Assembly (NCBI GenBank): GCA_039621445.1
Contig: CP154954.1
Coordinates: forward strand, 66,471,754-66,535,753
Reading direction: 5' to 3'
Source: Euglena gracilis
Taxonomy: Eukaryota; Euglenida; Euglenophyceae; Euglenales
DNA length: 64,000 bases
Position 1 is the stretch's first letter; each line of letters opens with the position of its first letter. Position numbers and translations under genes: made by a program. Under the pieces are notes generated by a model. It saw only the letters and a program-made list of their open reading frames with translations. It was not told the DNA's origin and made no database searches. This document shows positions 23,640 through 34,841 of this stretch, one piece after another.

Positions 23640-23700
23640 CAACTGCCCCTCCTGCCGGCGGAGGTAGGCGGCCATCAACGTGGTGGCCATGGCCTGGGGG
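23640..23700 (-). CDS. Unassigned exon-like segment
   Basis: The minus strand reads QAMATTLMAAYLRRQEGQLP in a GC-rich block like the known exons. It lies in a proline/glycine-coding GC-rich area (23500-23900) where chance ORFs are common. Low weight. Confidence 0.22.
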
Positions 23701-24442
23701 CAGCGGTTCCTTTAGAACCCAGGGGGAAGGGGGAGGCGGTACCCACCCCCCCCCCCGTCCGCCCGCCCGCCCGCCCTTGGGGGGGGGGGGGCTCAGGGGG
23801 ACCCACGTTTGGGATCAATTTTGGGTCAAATGTTTGGCACTCCCCCCGGGGGGGGGGGGGGGGGAGGGGCTCGGCCCAGGCCCAACCACCCGCCCCACCC
23901 CACCACCCCGCCAGATTGCCAACCTTTTTAAAAAAAACCCTCTGCTTGGGGGTGGATGTCCTTGCCGATGCAGCAGTGGGGCCGGCCGCGTGCCCAGTGT
24001 GACAACGCAGGAGTTGGCAAGTTGGCCACCCAGGGAAAGACGGGGGGGAGCAAATACGTCGGGTGATTCGGGGACAAAATCGCTTCCCTCTCCCTGTGTC
24101 AGCGAGTCCAAGCCGCTTTGCAACTTGAAGGGGCCGCAAACGGTGGCCCAGGAGACAATTTCCTCCCTCCATGGGCGATGGGGGTGGCCACTGGGATGCG
24201 TATAGTATTATGCATCGGAGTGTGTTTGTGAATTTGGGGAGAACCGATTTGGCAATAAATATGCACGTTTACACCCCCCCCTTTCTTTCTTTCTTTCTTT
24301 CTCCCCTGATCTGAGGGTGAAAAATCACCCAACGAAGACAGACATTTTCCGTTTTCAAAAAAACAAACAAACTTATCCTTCCGCAATTGCCTTCCGTGGC
24401 CCCCTTAAGGGAGAGACAAACACTTTAAAAGGTGGTCCAGGA

Positions 24443-25645
24443 CAGACATTCATTTAGTGTGGTTCATAAAAGATTCGTGAACCACAAATTATTTTTGGTG
24501 TCCACAGGTGAACCACAAAAAATTTTTTGGTGTCCACAAGTGAACCAGAAAAAATTCTTTGGTGTCCACAAAAAGTTTTGTTACCCACAAAACTTGATTG
24601 AGGATCGAAAAAAAATATACAAGCGGATGGATCTTTAGACACCTCAGCCACATTGTGAGCCTTGGCCCTGGCTCGATCCACAAAGCTGTGGTGTCAAATC
24701 TTCAATTCTCCTGACCATTCAATGAAAGACCACATTCAGTATAGTTTTCAATTCAGAAGGATAAATGTCAGGCTCATTCTGGTTTTTGCAGTTTGACACT
24801 ATGAGATAGTTGAAAAATATGATGTCAGGCTCAAGAAGCGGATAACCGCTTCGTATTTTCTCTGTTCTTTGCAGGTTTTCTGCCAACGTTCATAAATTTC
24901 ATAAATGTTAACGTTCTTTGTTGTTATTGGAATTGGAATATCGTTTGATTGGTGATCATTGTTGATCATTTCAATTCATACTAAATTTTTTACTGATTCT
25001 TTCAAAGCGGTTTTCCGCTTCCTTTTTGGTTTGTAAAAATCATGCACATCTTTGCATTCACTTTCCATTGCACAACTCCTGTTTTTGAAGCGGAATGCAA
25101 TATTTACCGCTTCCATTTTTAAATTTTTCTGTTTCGTTCCTTCGGGGCCTACGGCAGCAGAAACAACGTATGTTTTTGTGTGTTCCTCCCGATCTTGTAT
25201 TTTTTGATTGGTTTTGTTGAGTTTACTAGAATTTGAAAATAAACTGGCCTTTTTAGGTCTGTTTTCGACTGTATGGGTCTCCTTTACTGTGAGCTAAACG
25301 TCCACCGGAATTGGCAAAATCAGAACCTCTGCAAAAAAAAAAATCAAAAAAATGACCCTTTTTGGAGTGGTTTCCGCTTCCTCTTCTGTTTTTTAAAGCA
25401 CCAGAACTCTTGGGCAACTTACCCTACCTAAATTTTTTTAAGGTTAAAAGAAGATTGCTTCATTGCTATTGAGGAGAAAGATAATGATGTGAATGCCAGC
25501 AGGCGGTGGGAAAAATTTTTGGTGTCCACGTGTGAACCACAAATATTACTTTGGTGTCCACAGGTGAACCACAAAAAAAATTTTTGGTGTCCACAGGTGA
25601 ACCACAAAATGACAACCTTGGTGTACCACACTAAATGAATGTCTA
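24443..25645. mobile_element. 1.2-kb non-autonomous DNA transposon with subterminal repeats
   Basis: The terminal inverted repeats are CAGACATTCATTTAGTGTGG (left) and CCACACTAAATGAATGTCTA (right). The flanks GTCCAGGA (24435-24442) and ATCCAGGA (25646-25653) match at 7 of 8. Next to each end are two to four copies of TGGTGTCCACAGGTGAACCA, in the same orientation at both ends. The middle is AT-rich and contains four AAGCGG/CCGCTT pairs (near 24835, 25008, 25090, 25368). No transposase frame. Confidence 0.8.
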
Positions 25646-25964
25646 ATCCAGGAGTATTACATGTTCAAAAATCCTTCCAAAACGTCAGTGCAATGTTAAC
25701 TCATTTTGACTATCCTGAAAGTTTCTCAAATACCTAATTGCCTTTATTGTCCAACAGGGAGGGGAGACATTAAAAAAAGGAATTTCATTTGTATATTCCA
25801 TACATCCTTGTGTAATAAAACACCAGGGTGTTTAGGGGGCTTTGAAGAACAAACGAGAAAGATCACACAGGTCACAAATCACGAAAAGGCCAGGTCACGC
25901 AGGGAGTTAGACTATTTAGAGAGGTGTCTAAACGAGAGTGGTGTGCAAACAAAAGAAATCGGTA

Positions 25965-26416
<452 letters not shown>

Positions 26417-26419
26417 AAA

Positions 26420-26577
26420 CCACCCGGCCTGCCTGGCAGTCCGTCTGCTGCATCATCAGTGTGAGGTGTCCCATCTTTCGTGTCATTGTGTTTGTGGCCA
26501 GTTTGGGAGCAGGGCCGGGATGGGCTCCCGCTCGGAAGTACAAAGCCTCATCGAACGGGGAGGCATTGGCGGAGCGG
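26420..26577 (-). CDS. Receiver domain C-terminal exon (copy B)
   Basis: The minus strand reads RSANASPFDEALYFRAGAH, the fourth strand and helix of a receiver domain: the Ser after the strand is the usual switch hydroxyl residue, and AGA precedes the last strand. The frame continues through KLATNTMTRKM and is open to a stop near the GT tract. The end of the real exon may be earlier, at CATCCCG|GC. The 5' border lies in an 8-bp duplication (GATGCTGA, 26577-26584 on the plus strand), where the element-derived intron begins. Confidence 0.68.
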
Positions 26578-26584
26578 ATGCTGA

Positions 26585-27107
26585 CAGGCTGAATTGGACC
26601 AACCCTGGAAAGGGGGGGGTCTGGGAGTGCCCTGGAGCACAATGCCCCGGGCCCAGAAAATGGGCCCTTTTCCTTCCGGCGCCTTAACAGGGGGCAGGGG
26701 GGGGGGGCGAAGAAAATTGGATGAAAAAATGGCAATGGAAAATTTTGGCGGTCTTGGCCAAAATGGCTGGGGAAAAAAATTGTTCGGAATTCATTCCGCC
26801 AGTTTTTTTTTCCTTTTCACTTTCGACTTTCGGTCATTGCCAATTTCCTTCCGCCCCCTTCGTTGCACTAAGGCTTCTTGTCTGTTTATGGCCGGCACCA
26901 ACTTCGCTTCTGGCCCAGTTTGCTGTGTGTTTCCTCCCCACCCCCCGGTAGTGCCAGAGTGCCGGGCACCTTTGGCAATGCCCATTCTCTCCGGGGGGGG
27001 GGGGGCGCGGGGGGGCGGATCCGCATGCCTTTGAGTGCCTGGCCACACCACCAGGCAACCCCCCACCATTGGGGTAACTTCAGCTTGGCGGTAAAAAGTT
27101 CAGCCTG
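26585..27107. mobile_element. Introner-like element forming a receiver-domain intron (copy B)
   Basis: On the plus strand it begins CAGGCTGAA and ends TTCAGCCTG, a perfect 9-bp inverted repeat. It is flanked by GATGCTGA (26577-26584) and GATGCAGA (27108-27115), matching at 7 of 8. Removing the element with one duplication copy joins GLICI to RSANAS and restores an intact receiver strand. No register inside the duplication gives GT-AG. The interior has a G run and non-coding sequence. Confidence 0.8.
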
Positions 27108-27200
27108 GATGCAGATGAGCCCTGTGTAACCGCGGTCCTGCAGGGACCGGACCAGATCCGTGCCGAGGAAATGCACCGGGTTGTAGTCGAGGTGGTAGTC
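27108..27200 (-). CDS. Receiver domain phospho-acceptor exon (copy B)
   Basis: The minus strand reads DYHLDYNPVHFLGTDLVRSL then QDRGYTGLICI. The aspartate at the end of the third strand (in DYHLDYN), the GTDLVRxL helix and the GYTGxI strand are hallmarks of receiver domains. The 5' end has no AG (CCGCTATG before GACTACC). The 3' end lies in the 8-bp duplication of the introner-like element. Copy A's counterpart would be left of the window. Confidence 0.8.
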
Positions 27201-27412
27201 CATAGCGGGGCTGTTAGGACAGGCCCAGGGACCCCCCCCCCATTGTTGGGTAAGGTGGGTCAGCCAGCAGTCCCTGCCAACAAGCCGAAATTTTCCAGCC
27301 CCTGAGCTCAGGGCTGACTCAATTTAAGTTGTGGAAAAGTATTGAGCAACCAAATGGCAGCAACGGCGAGCAGTTCATCCGCCTCCCGCAGCAACCCCGG
27401 CCGAGGATCACG
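27201..27412 (-). other. Short intron of the receiver domain (copy B)
   Basis: Splicing between ATCCTC and GACTACC gives IVILDYHLDY, a continuous third strand. The intron begins GGCCGGGGTTGCTG and ends CAGCCCCGCTATG; GGGGTTG/CAGCCCC-type words near both ends are partly complementary. Neither GT nor AG is at the required position. Confidence 0.5.
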
Positions 27413-27497
27413 ATGTCAGCCTCGCTCAGCGCCTCCTCCAAGAAGCCCGGGACCTCGTCCGCGGTCTCCCCGAACGCCGTCACGGACGCCCTCATCG
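27413..27497 (-). CDS. Receiver domain second-strand exon (copy B)
   Basis: The minus strand reads ASVTAFGETADEVPGFLEE then ALSEADIVIL. This is the second strand and helix (AfGeTaxEV...aL) and the start of the third strand leading to the phospho-acceptor aspartate. The 5' border is probably near CGATGAG before GGCGTCC. The plus-strand ORF here is a shadow. Confidence 0.75.
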
Positions 27498-27544
27498 GGG
27501 GCCGGCTGGGAGCCTGGCTGGGCAGGGAAGCTCGTGACCAGAAC

Positions 27545-27650
27545 AACACACACATACACACACACAACAAAGACGCACAAACAACACACACACACACACA
27601 CACAGACAGACACACAACACACTCACACACACACACACACATGCACAACA
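27545..27650. repeat. (CA)n microsatellite
   Basis: Impure CA repeats on the plus strand, the only tract of this type with CA and not GT on that strand. Confidence 0.9.
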
Positions 27651-27734
27651 CAGGCAGGCAGGCACATACTCCACTTTGGTTGGGGAGGGGTCTCCTTCAC
27701 CGTGACGACGCACCGATTACTCCAGTCCAGGGGG

Positions 27735-28010
27735 GGGTGGGTGCTATAGGGTGCCTGCCCCTAGCAGGCACACCCCCCCCCCGGGGATAGGGGTCCGGCC
27801 GCACCCAGAAAATTTTCATTGAAAATGGCCTTTTCCGGGCCCCCGGCGCCTTCGGCGCCGGGGTCGGAGGGGGGTGCCTGCTAGGGGCAGGCACCCCCCA
27901 AAACCCTACCCCCCCCCGGGGGGGGGTCGGATCGGGTGCTATGGGGTGCCTGCCCCTAGCACCCACCCCCCCCCGTGGGGTAGGCACCCGACTAAGCACA
28001 AGCCTGCAGG
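27735..28010. repeat. GGTGCCTGCCCCTAGCAGGC inverted-repeat element
   Basis: GTGCCTGCCCCTAGCAGGCA at 27750, its inverse GCCTGCTAGGGGCAGGCACC at 27871 and a third copy at 27946 flank GC-rich hairpins and C/G runs. A degenerate relative lies at 35350-35480. No ORF. Confidence 0.55.
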
Positions 28011-28596
28011 GGACAGGTCCACTCAATCAAAAACAAACCCATGATTAGGTCTGTTCTGGGCCCGAAGGCACCTCCTGGGGCAGCTCTGTCCCATGAGCAC
28101 ACCCACTTGAACCCGGACAAGAACCCCACCTCCTGGGGGCAAAAGCGAACCCAATCTCAGGTATCGGTCAACCCCCTTCACCGCTCCCCGCCGGCTACTC
28201 TGTCCACGACCCAAGAAATGGCGGTTAATGGTTCCCAGTGCCTCCCAATCTGGTTCGATTATTCAGGCCATGGGAGGCAGGGACCCAAGAGCCCTCTTCT
28301 GCTGGCGGGCACACCCCTCTCCTTCGACCCCCCCCCTGTCGTGCGACCACCCCAAAAAAAAAGCAAATCACCACCCGGTCGGGACTGCAGGTTGGGCGGT
28401 TGGGCGACCCCTGACCAGGCAGTCACGCATCAGATGGGGTATCTGCAGGGGGGGGGGGGCAACATGGACCCTCAAAAATCGCGACGCAAAAAAAGGAAAA
28501 AAAAGGCAAATTTGGCCAAAATCGAAAAAAACAAAAAAATGCAAAAAAAAACGCATTTGCGCCCCCCCCCCCGTTGGGAGGCAACAGGTGCCATGC

Positions 28597-28652
28597 CAGG
28601 AGCAAGGGTGTGGACCAAGAGCCGGCGGGCAACAGGAGAGTCATCGATGGTA
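28597..28652 (-). CDS. Receiver domain first-strand exon (copy B)
   Basis: The minus strand reads VTIDDSPVARRLLVHTLAP. It matches copy A 206-260 with silent changes at most codons. In B the bases CCCCAG precede GCCGTTACC; using that AG would add two residues before the first strand, whereas joining CTCTG to CATC gives the canonical spacing RVLCIDDS. The exon ends at CTCCTG before GCATGG, a possible GC donor. Confidence 0.78.
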
Positions 28653-29076
28653 ACGGCCTGGGGATGGGAAAAGGGAGAGCTTGGACCAGCGCAGGGGGTA
28701 TCGACAAACTCCCCGGGAGAACAGACCAGGCACATTCACTTGGACATAATGTCACCAAAAAGACACCATTCACGTGCACAAATGCGTTGGCAGGCAGGGA
28801 GGGAGGCAGGCAGGCGCGACCAACAGAAAGTGATCTTACGGAAGCCCACATGATTGCATAACCAACCCTGTGGCATCGGACAGTCCAATGAGCTTGAACC
28901 ACGCCTGTTGACCTCCCAAAACGGGTTGGCGATGGTTGGCCAGCGGACTTCGGGGGGAATGTTTGTTCCGCGGAAAGCCAAATTCTGCCATGGCCATGGC
29001 CAGCTGCTCTCCGCCGATGCCCGCTCCCGTGTGTGGTGGTCGAGGGATGGGCCCCACCCCGACCCCAGCCCGGCCG
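28653..29076 (-). other. Intron of copy B between ATPase and receiver domains
   Basis: The minus strand starts CGGCCGGGCTGGGG and ends CCCCAGGCCG, which are complementary with a 4-base gap. A short GGCAGGGAGGGAGGCAGG run is at 28791-28808. No exon recognised. Confidence 0.45.
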
Positions 29077-29227
29077 CAGAGCACGCGCAGGTTGGGGGGT
29101 ACCACCGCGACACACTCCTTGGACGGGGCCCGCGGGAGGCTGGCGCTGGGCGGCAGGGCGACCTCCAGGGACGCCTCGAAGCACACCGTGTCCCCCTCCT
29201 GGAAGAGGCGCAGGTCCATGTTGGGAG
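29077..29227 (-). CDS. Histidine-kinase ATPase C-terminal exon (copy B)
   Basis: The minus strand reads NMDLRLFQEGDTVCFEASLE then VALPPSASLP and VVPPNLRVL. It closes the ATPase fold (FxxxLxVxLP) and gives the linker into the receiver domain. It pairs with copy A 1146-1298. Residues between VALPP and VVPPN vary most, as expected of a loop. No AG is present at the 5' border (GCCGCTCCC before AACATG); the intron in front has complementary ends. Confidence 0.77.
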
Positions 29228-29683
29228 CGGCCGGCAACCGTGCAGCACCCGTAGAGCAGACCCGGTGAGCACCCCAAGTTGGGAAAAAGCAACTGGGGGT
29301 CTCCCAAGAAACCCTGCCAGCCAATTTTTCACTATGCAAAACAATGCAAATTATGCAAAAGATGCAAATTTTCAAGAATTTTGATTGTGCAAAAAATGGA
29401 AATCATGCAACTTGCATACCCCCCCCCCCCGACGAGAACCTGTCTGGGACCTGCCCGCGAAACCGTGTGCCTTTGGAGGGGAATTTTCTTGGCCTTTTGG
29501 GGGCTCGCAGAAAATCCCCTTTGCAGGGTCCGTCCAGACCCCCCCCCCCGGCAGGCTTAGGGTGGTATACCCCCCAGCCACTCAGGCCTGCTGATAACGA
29601 ACCCGGGGCATCGGACGTTGTCGATCGGTTTGACGGCATGGGTGGATGGACGGAGGCACGGCAGCAAAAGGTTGGCCGCCGGG
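29228..29683 (-). other. Intron of copy B with complementary ends
   Basis: On the plus strand GCGGCCGGCAACC (29227-29239) and GGTTGGCCGCCGGGC (29670-29684) sit at the two exon borders and pair over 12-13 bases. The same position in copy A (1295-2749) has a different pair. A C-run/GG element (29415-29580) lies inside. No GT-AG. Confidence 0.6.
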
Positions 29684-29740
29684 CGTGGGTGCGGGCAGCC
29701 TGACTGAGGTGCTGCATCCCGAGGTGCTCGGAGAGGCGGC
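29684..29740 (-). CDS. ATPase G2-box exon (copy B)
   Basis: The minus strand reads RLSEHLGMQHLSQAARTH, matching the LGLxxVxxLAxxH pattern after the ATP lid, and copy A 2749-2812. The next residues (G/A then N-M-D-L) come from the following exon. The 5' limit is not resolved; upstream bases are GC-rich and similar to copy A only to about 29740. Confidence 0.62.
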
Positions 29741-29845
29741 CCGACCGGCCGCTCCTCCCCTCGCAGCAGCCGGGATGGTTGGCAGAGCCGAGGCTGGGGA
29801 GGTGCCCCCTCCCGGATAACTGCCCCACAGAAGGCGGGAAAATTT

Positions 29846-30205
<360 letters not shown>

Positions 30206-30432
30206 GTTGGGCTGCTTTGGCAGTTAAACAAATCAAAAGGTCAACTCCACAGGGAAGGACAAATCAAAAGGTCAACTCCACAGGGAAGGACAGTCGACGT
30301 TGGTTTCTGCAGGTAAAACTGCAAAGCAATGACACAGAAAATGCATTTCCACCTTCAAGCAAGCACCACGGCCAAAATGAAAAGGCAAAACAAACATCGC
30401 AAGCACGTTTTCCGGACAATGGCTAACCCCCC

Positions 30433-31125
30433 CCAAATATAAGAAACCCCTCGCTTTAAGAAACCCCCAAATATAAGAAACCCTTTGGCCGATTTTCAGC
30501 CGACACCCAAATATAAGAAACCCCCATATATAAGAAACCCTTCCTAGGCTGTTGGACGCTAATCCATATATAGGAAACCCCTCATCCCTTGCGAATTTTT
30601 CTTTCACCGACATCACGCACAGATTCAGAAATAACACTCTACCACTTTCTTCTGGACTGATGGAATGATTGATTGAGCATAAACACGCTCCAGGGCCTCA
30701 GAAGCCATCAGACATGAAGAAAATCCTACACGCCGCGGTCACATGTAATTACCCTCACCCCCCCCCAAAGTGGCCACCCTCCTGGCACCGTGGGACCCCA
30801 AAATGGCCACTCTGGCAGGGGGGACACTTTGGGGGGGGGGTCAAATTTTGGCCTTCGGCGCCTTTGGCACCGAAGGAAAATGGCCTTTGGGGGGGGGTAA
30901 ACCAAATTTTGCCAAAAAAATTGGCCACTTTGAGGGGGGGGGGCCACTTTGAGGGGGGTGAGGGTAATGACATGAAGGAACCGAAGGAAGAAAAAGTTCC
31001 ATTTATAAGAAACCCATGGGGCCTGCCTTCGACACCCAAATATAAGAAACCCCAAAATGTAAGAAACCCTTTGGCCCGATCGGCCGACACCCAAATATAA
31101 GAAACGGGTTTCTTATATTTGGGGG
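30433..31125. repeat. AAATATAAGAAACCC repeat clusters
   Basis: At least ten copies of CCCAAATATAAGAAACCC or close variants in two groups, 30433-30590 and 30998-31125. GACACCCAAATATAAGAAAC recurs, as does TTTGGCC-GA between copies. The second group ends in the palindrome AAATATAAGAAACGGGTTTC plus TTATATTT (31093-31121). Confidence 0.8.
30748..30968. mobile_element. ATTACCCTCACC inverted-repeat element
   Basis: The ends ATTACCCTCACCCCCC and GGGGGGTGAGGGTAAT are inverted repeats, extended by CAAAGTGGCC / GGCCACTTTG. The flanks CACATGTA and GACATGAA agree at 6 of 8. A hairpin GGCGCCTTTGGCACCGAAGG-like core is in the middle. A relative lies at 50210-50390. Confidence 0.55.
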
Positions 31126-31959
31126 GGGGTTAATCCAGAAAAGAGGCCAACTGCCTTCCCAACACCTGATGTCCTTTTTTTTATGCCGTTTTCAGAATCA
31201 CGGCTTACTTTTGCTTGGAACATTTTCAGTGGATGGGACATGCTTCTCGAGAAAAGAAGTACTTCGGCATCTTCGACTCTTTTAGGTGAAAAATGCCATT
31301 CTTTGAGGAGGCCCCCCCCAGGCCTTTCCATACAATTAATCCAAAAAAACAAATCTACCCAACCCCCCCCCTCGTGCAGCTGTAAAGAATATGAGATTCC
31401 CACATTTTAGGGACAAAAAAAACTGTTTTACGGAAAACTAATATGAACTCAGTCGCCTTTTTTGAATTTTTGAGAACAGAAGTCAGGTAAATCTCATTCA
31501 CTAGCCTGACTATTTTTTGGGCTTTGGGTTTCCACTCAAAAAAAAAAAAGAGTGGTAAAAATAAAGACATGACCTGGGAGGCGTTCAGATGACGGCTGTA
31601 CGGTAGCTTTGCATCGACCATATCTTCAATTCGACTTCATCATTGTGCTTTGTTTATTCCGAGGGCACTGGGGATCCCTACTCAGTAGAAGTGCCATGGA
31701 ATTGCCCGGCACTGAACACGCGGTCGGGGGTCAGCGGAGGGTGAGAGGGGTGAGCACAGAGGATATTCGACGGCCCAGGGAGGAGGGGATCCACACCCAG
31801 CCACGCAGGGGGGTGGTGGGGGGGGGCTCACTTTTGGGGTTAATTTGGGGTCCAAATTTTTGGTGTTTTGGGGCTCATTGAGAGAGTCAAACCCATCCAT
31901 GCCTCAACCCCCAGGTCTACCCCCCCCCAGAGAATGCCCAGCCACCCACCCCCAAGATA

Positions 31960-32390
31960 CCAAAGCAGGGAATATCTTAAGGTCCCCTGACTGGCTGGAA
32001 AAGGGTGCTGGCTGGACCCCCCTCCCCCCAGGGGGTGGGGGTCAGAGGGGTGGGTCCTACCGGCTGCTGGGTTGGACCCAGCTGCCACCTGAAAACAGCC
32101 CCCAAAAAGCTGTTTTCAGGTGGCAGCTGGGTTGATTTTTTGCGCCAAAAATTTGAGGTGAAAACCCCAAAAAATCACCCAAAATGGCCGTTTTTGGCCA
32201 TTTTTTTTGCCCCCTCTTTAAAAAAAAAAGTTCTGTGCTTTGCGCCGAAAATTCTTCAATCCAGCCCGGCTTGGCTGACCCGAACTTTATTTCAGCGGAC
32301 CCCGGACAGCCCGGCTGGGAGCTTCTGGCTGGAAAAAAAGGTGCTGGCTGGCTGGACCCCCCCCGGGGGGGTAGGTGGGGTCTGGCTTCA
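31960..32390. repeat. Copy of the ~430-bp GGCTGGAAAAAGG repeat
   Basis: GACTGGCTGGAAAAGGGTGC at the left and GGCTGGAAAAAAAGGTGCTG at the right surround a near-perfect hairpin (CAGCTGCCACCTGAAAACAG and its inverse, 32080-32135) and CGGCTTGGCTGACCCGAACT, a block also found in the copy at 5345-5800. This repeat is intronic in both genes. Confidence 0.65.
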
Positions 32391-32420
32391 GAAATTTCCT
32401 GACACCAAGCTTTAAAAATT

Positions 32421-32573
32421 CTCTGGGTGGGCACGGTTCGTAACGCAGAACTTCAGCAGCCGCCGCCGGGGACTGTTGTTGTTGGGGAGGGGAACGAGCG
32501 ACGCGGTGAAATGCACGGCGGGCTGGGTCGTGTGCCCGTGGCGGTGGGCGTTGGTGAGCGCGTTCTCCAGCAC
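32421..32573 (-). CDS. ATPase N-box exon (copy B)
   Basis: The minus strand reads VLENALTNAHRHGHTTQPAV, then HFTASLVPLP and FCVTNRAHP. It matches copy A 4350-4496, with the acidic-glycine G1 motif again replaced by NRAHP. A basic stretch (SPRRRLLK) precedes the strand. The exon begins at GTGCTGGAG with CCCTG in front, not AG. The 3' side at CACCCAGAG is not a standard donor. Confidence 0.8.
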
Positions 32574-33167
32574 AGGGCAGGGGGCAGTCTTCCGAGAACA
32601 ATACCCTGAAACCCCCCCACAGAAACCCAGGCTGACCTGCCGTGCGTCAGCCAGCATGAGAACCTGACGGCTCCCTTCTTCCTCCCCAGGAAGTGTGGCC
32701 GGGACGAGCTCGAGTGACAACTTCCACGACAGCGGGGGTGATCACAGGTCAACCAGTATTGGGGAACCCGACAGTTCCCACACAAAAAAGATTTCACAGA
32801 ATATCAACAAATCATGATTCTGACAAGGAGGTCGGTATCAAGGACATTTGTAACTTCCTAGACAAGGGACCCTGACAGTTAGGCAGGAGCATACCATTGC
32901 TTACCAACCTCGGGGGGGGGGTCACTTTCCACTTTCAAGAAACCAGTCAGTCACTTTTCAAAAGCAGTCACCCACTTCAACTTCCTCCCGAACACATTGA
33001 GGCCCCCCTGCAAGGCAGAGAACTTCCAGTTCTGGACACAGAGACTTTCCCACGCCACACATGGCAGGGACCAAATCTGGCCACTTGACAACTTCCAGGG
33101 GCAGATGACAACCTCAAGGGGGGCAAGAGGGCAAGTTTCATGACCCAAGGGAAGCTCGTCACCTGCT
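32574..33167 (-). other. Intron of copy B inside the N-box helix
   Basis: Splicing from GAAATC to GTGCTGGAG would give LLCEIVLENALTNA. The intron starts AGCAGGTGACG, so a GT donor after CAGCAG is possible but would add two residues; it ends CCTGCCCTG. CAG(C)AGG and CCTG(C)CCTG are weakly complementary. Nothing else recognised. Confidence 0.4.
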
Positions 33168-33200
33168 GATTTCGCAAAGCAGGGGATCCATGATGACGAC
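33168..33200 (-). CDS. Short ATPase entry exon (copy B)
   Basis: The minus strand encodes VVIMDPLLCEI, as in copy A 5268-5302. CTGCAG precedes it, so an AG acceptor exists one codon position earlier. At only about 33 bp it would be missed by most gene finders. Confidence 0.62.
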
Positions 33201-34841
33201 TGCAGTAATAAAGGGCACGTGAAGTCCCCCTTCAAGGCACCAAAAGGTGGGAAAGAAACGTCCACGGATGTTCTGGAGGATAAGGGTCCAGGTGGCCAGC
33301 TGGAAAAAGGTGCTGCCTGGACCGGACCCCCTTAGGGGGTCGCTGAGCTCTTATCTCTTTAGAATAAGAGCGGAGCTTACCCCAGGGCAAAAGGGGGGTC
33401 GGACCCCCTCGCCCCCCCCCCCCCTCTGGGTAGACCGTGAAAACCGCGGATTATCACCATGACCCCGGCCCGGTTCCCGGAATTTTTTTCAGCCGGGAGC
33501 GACTGGATTTCTAGTTTCCGAATCACCTGGGTTTGACCCCAAACTCCCTGCCAGGCCTGAGTTATTCACGCACGAAGGGGTCCAAACTGGGTAGGATTTA
33601 CCCGCCCCCCACCCTCCCCGGATGAGCCCCCCCCCCCTTTGGACTCTGCCATTTCGGGCCCAAAAATCGATATTTTCAAAATATCGATATTTTCAAAATT
33701 CCTGGAAAATGCTGCAAAATCAAAGGAAATGTCCGGAGACCTAAATTGAAGCCCTTGGAATGCCCCATCTCCCGGTATTTTGATTTACCCGCAACTCCCT
33801 GCCCAGCCCAAGATACGGCCATCTTTCGGCCAATTCGGGATATTTGTACACTTTTCCCACTGTCAGACTCAGCCATTTCGGACAAAAAAATCAAAAAAAA
33901 ATCAAAAAAAATCGAAAAAATTTTGGCCCAACCCCATTTTTTTTTGGCCTCCCGGACCTGGAAAAGGTGTTTTTGAGCTGAAAATGAGAGTTTTTTGACC
34001 CCTGGGCCCCCGTTTTGGGCCCGAATCCTGTGGACTTTGGGTCATTTTCGGGTCAAAAAGGTCGAAAAAAAAAATCGGGGGAAAAAAGTGCCCAAAACCA
34101 TGTTTTTTTTTTTGGCCTCCTGGACCCGGAAAAAGTGGTTTCAAAGCGAAAACGAGCGTTTTTCGACCCCCTGCCACCCAGCTTTGGGCCTGAATCCTTT
34201 AAATTTAATCGAAAAACGTCTATTCAGGGAGTCGGTTTATATAGGGCATCAAAGATGGAGGTTGGCGTGCATATTAAGAGCTCAGCACTATTCAAAACCT
34301 GGTACTACCGTCAGCCTGCCAGGCTGGACTCCGCTGGAAGTTGAAAACAGGCAAAAACCCAAATCCAGCTCAGTTGGATATTCAGCCAAAATTTTGAAAT
34401 GAAACCTGGGAAAACCATTTGAAAGGCCATTTCTCGCCATTTTGACCCGTTTTAATAAATTGAGCGCTTTGCACCGAAAATTCTTTCGGTCCAGCCCAGC
34501 TTCGCCGGGCTGCGAAAACTGTAATTCCACTCGGCCCGGGGGGGGGGGGGGCACCGGCTGGAAAAAAAGGGGGGGCTGGCTGGACGGCAGTGAGGGGGGG
34601 GGGGGGGAGGTCCGGCCGGTTTAAGGGGGTTTAACGGGGTTTTGGGGGAGGCCCGGCGTCCAAACATGAATGTGCGCGGTAAAAAAAACAAAACAATTGC
34701 GCATCGGCGAGGAAAGTTGCAAACAAGGCTGAGCAGGCGTAGAGAAGTGGTGCTCCCCAAATCGAAGAAAGGGTTCGATTTGGGATGGCGCTGCCGGCAG
34801 CCAATCCAACTGGCTGAGGACCAATGACCCTTCGCGTGCCC
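33201..34841 (-). other. Intron of copy B with matching inverted ends
   Basis: AGGGCACG (33212-33219, plus strand) and CGTGCCCT (34835-34842) lie at the two exon borders. The copy A intron at the same site has AGGGCCTGAAC/GTTCAGGCCCT. Inside are TTTTGGCC-rich, G/C-run DNA related to the 52-54 kb repeats (33660-34200) and a 430-bp repeat copy (34300-34620). Confidence 0.5.

Larger units (their letters stand above)
27498..28596 (-). other. Intron of copy B with GGTGCCTGCCCC inverted repeats
   Basis: It contains a CA tract (27545-27650) and three copies of a GGTGCTAT-GGGTGCCTGCCCC word (27740, 27880 inverted, 27930) around the hairpin GGCGCCTTCGGCGCC (27843-27857). A related copy is at 35350-35480. 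No exon recognised; the plus-strand ORF at 28041-28853 is composite. Confidence 0.5.
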
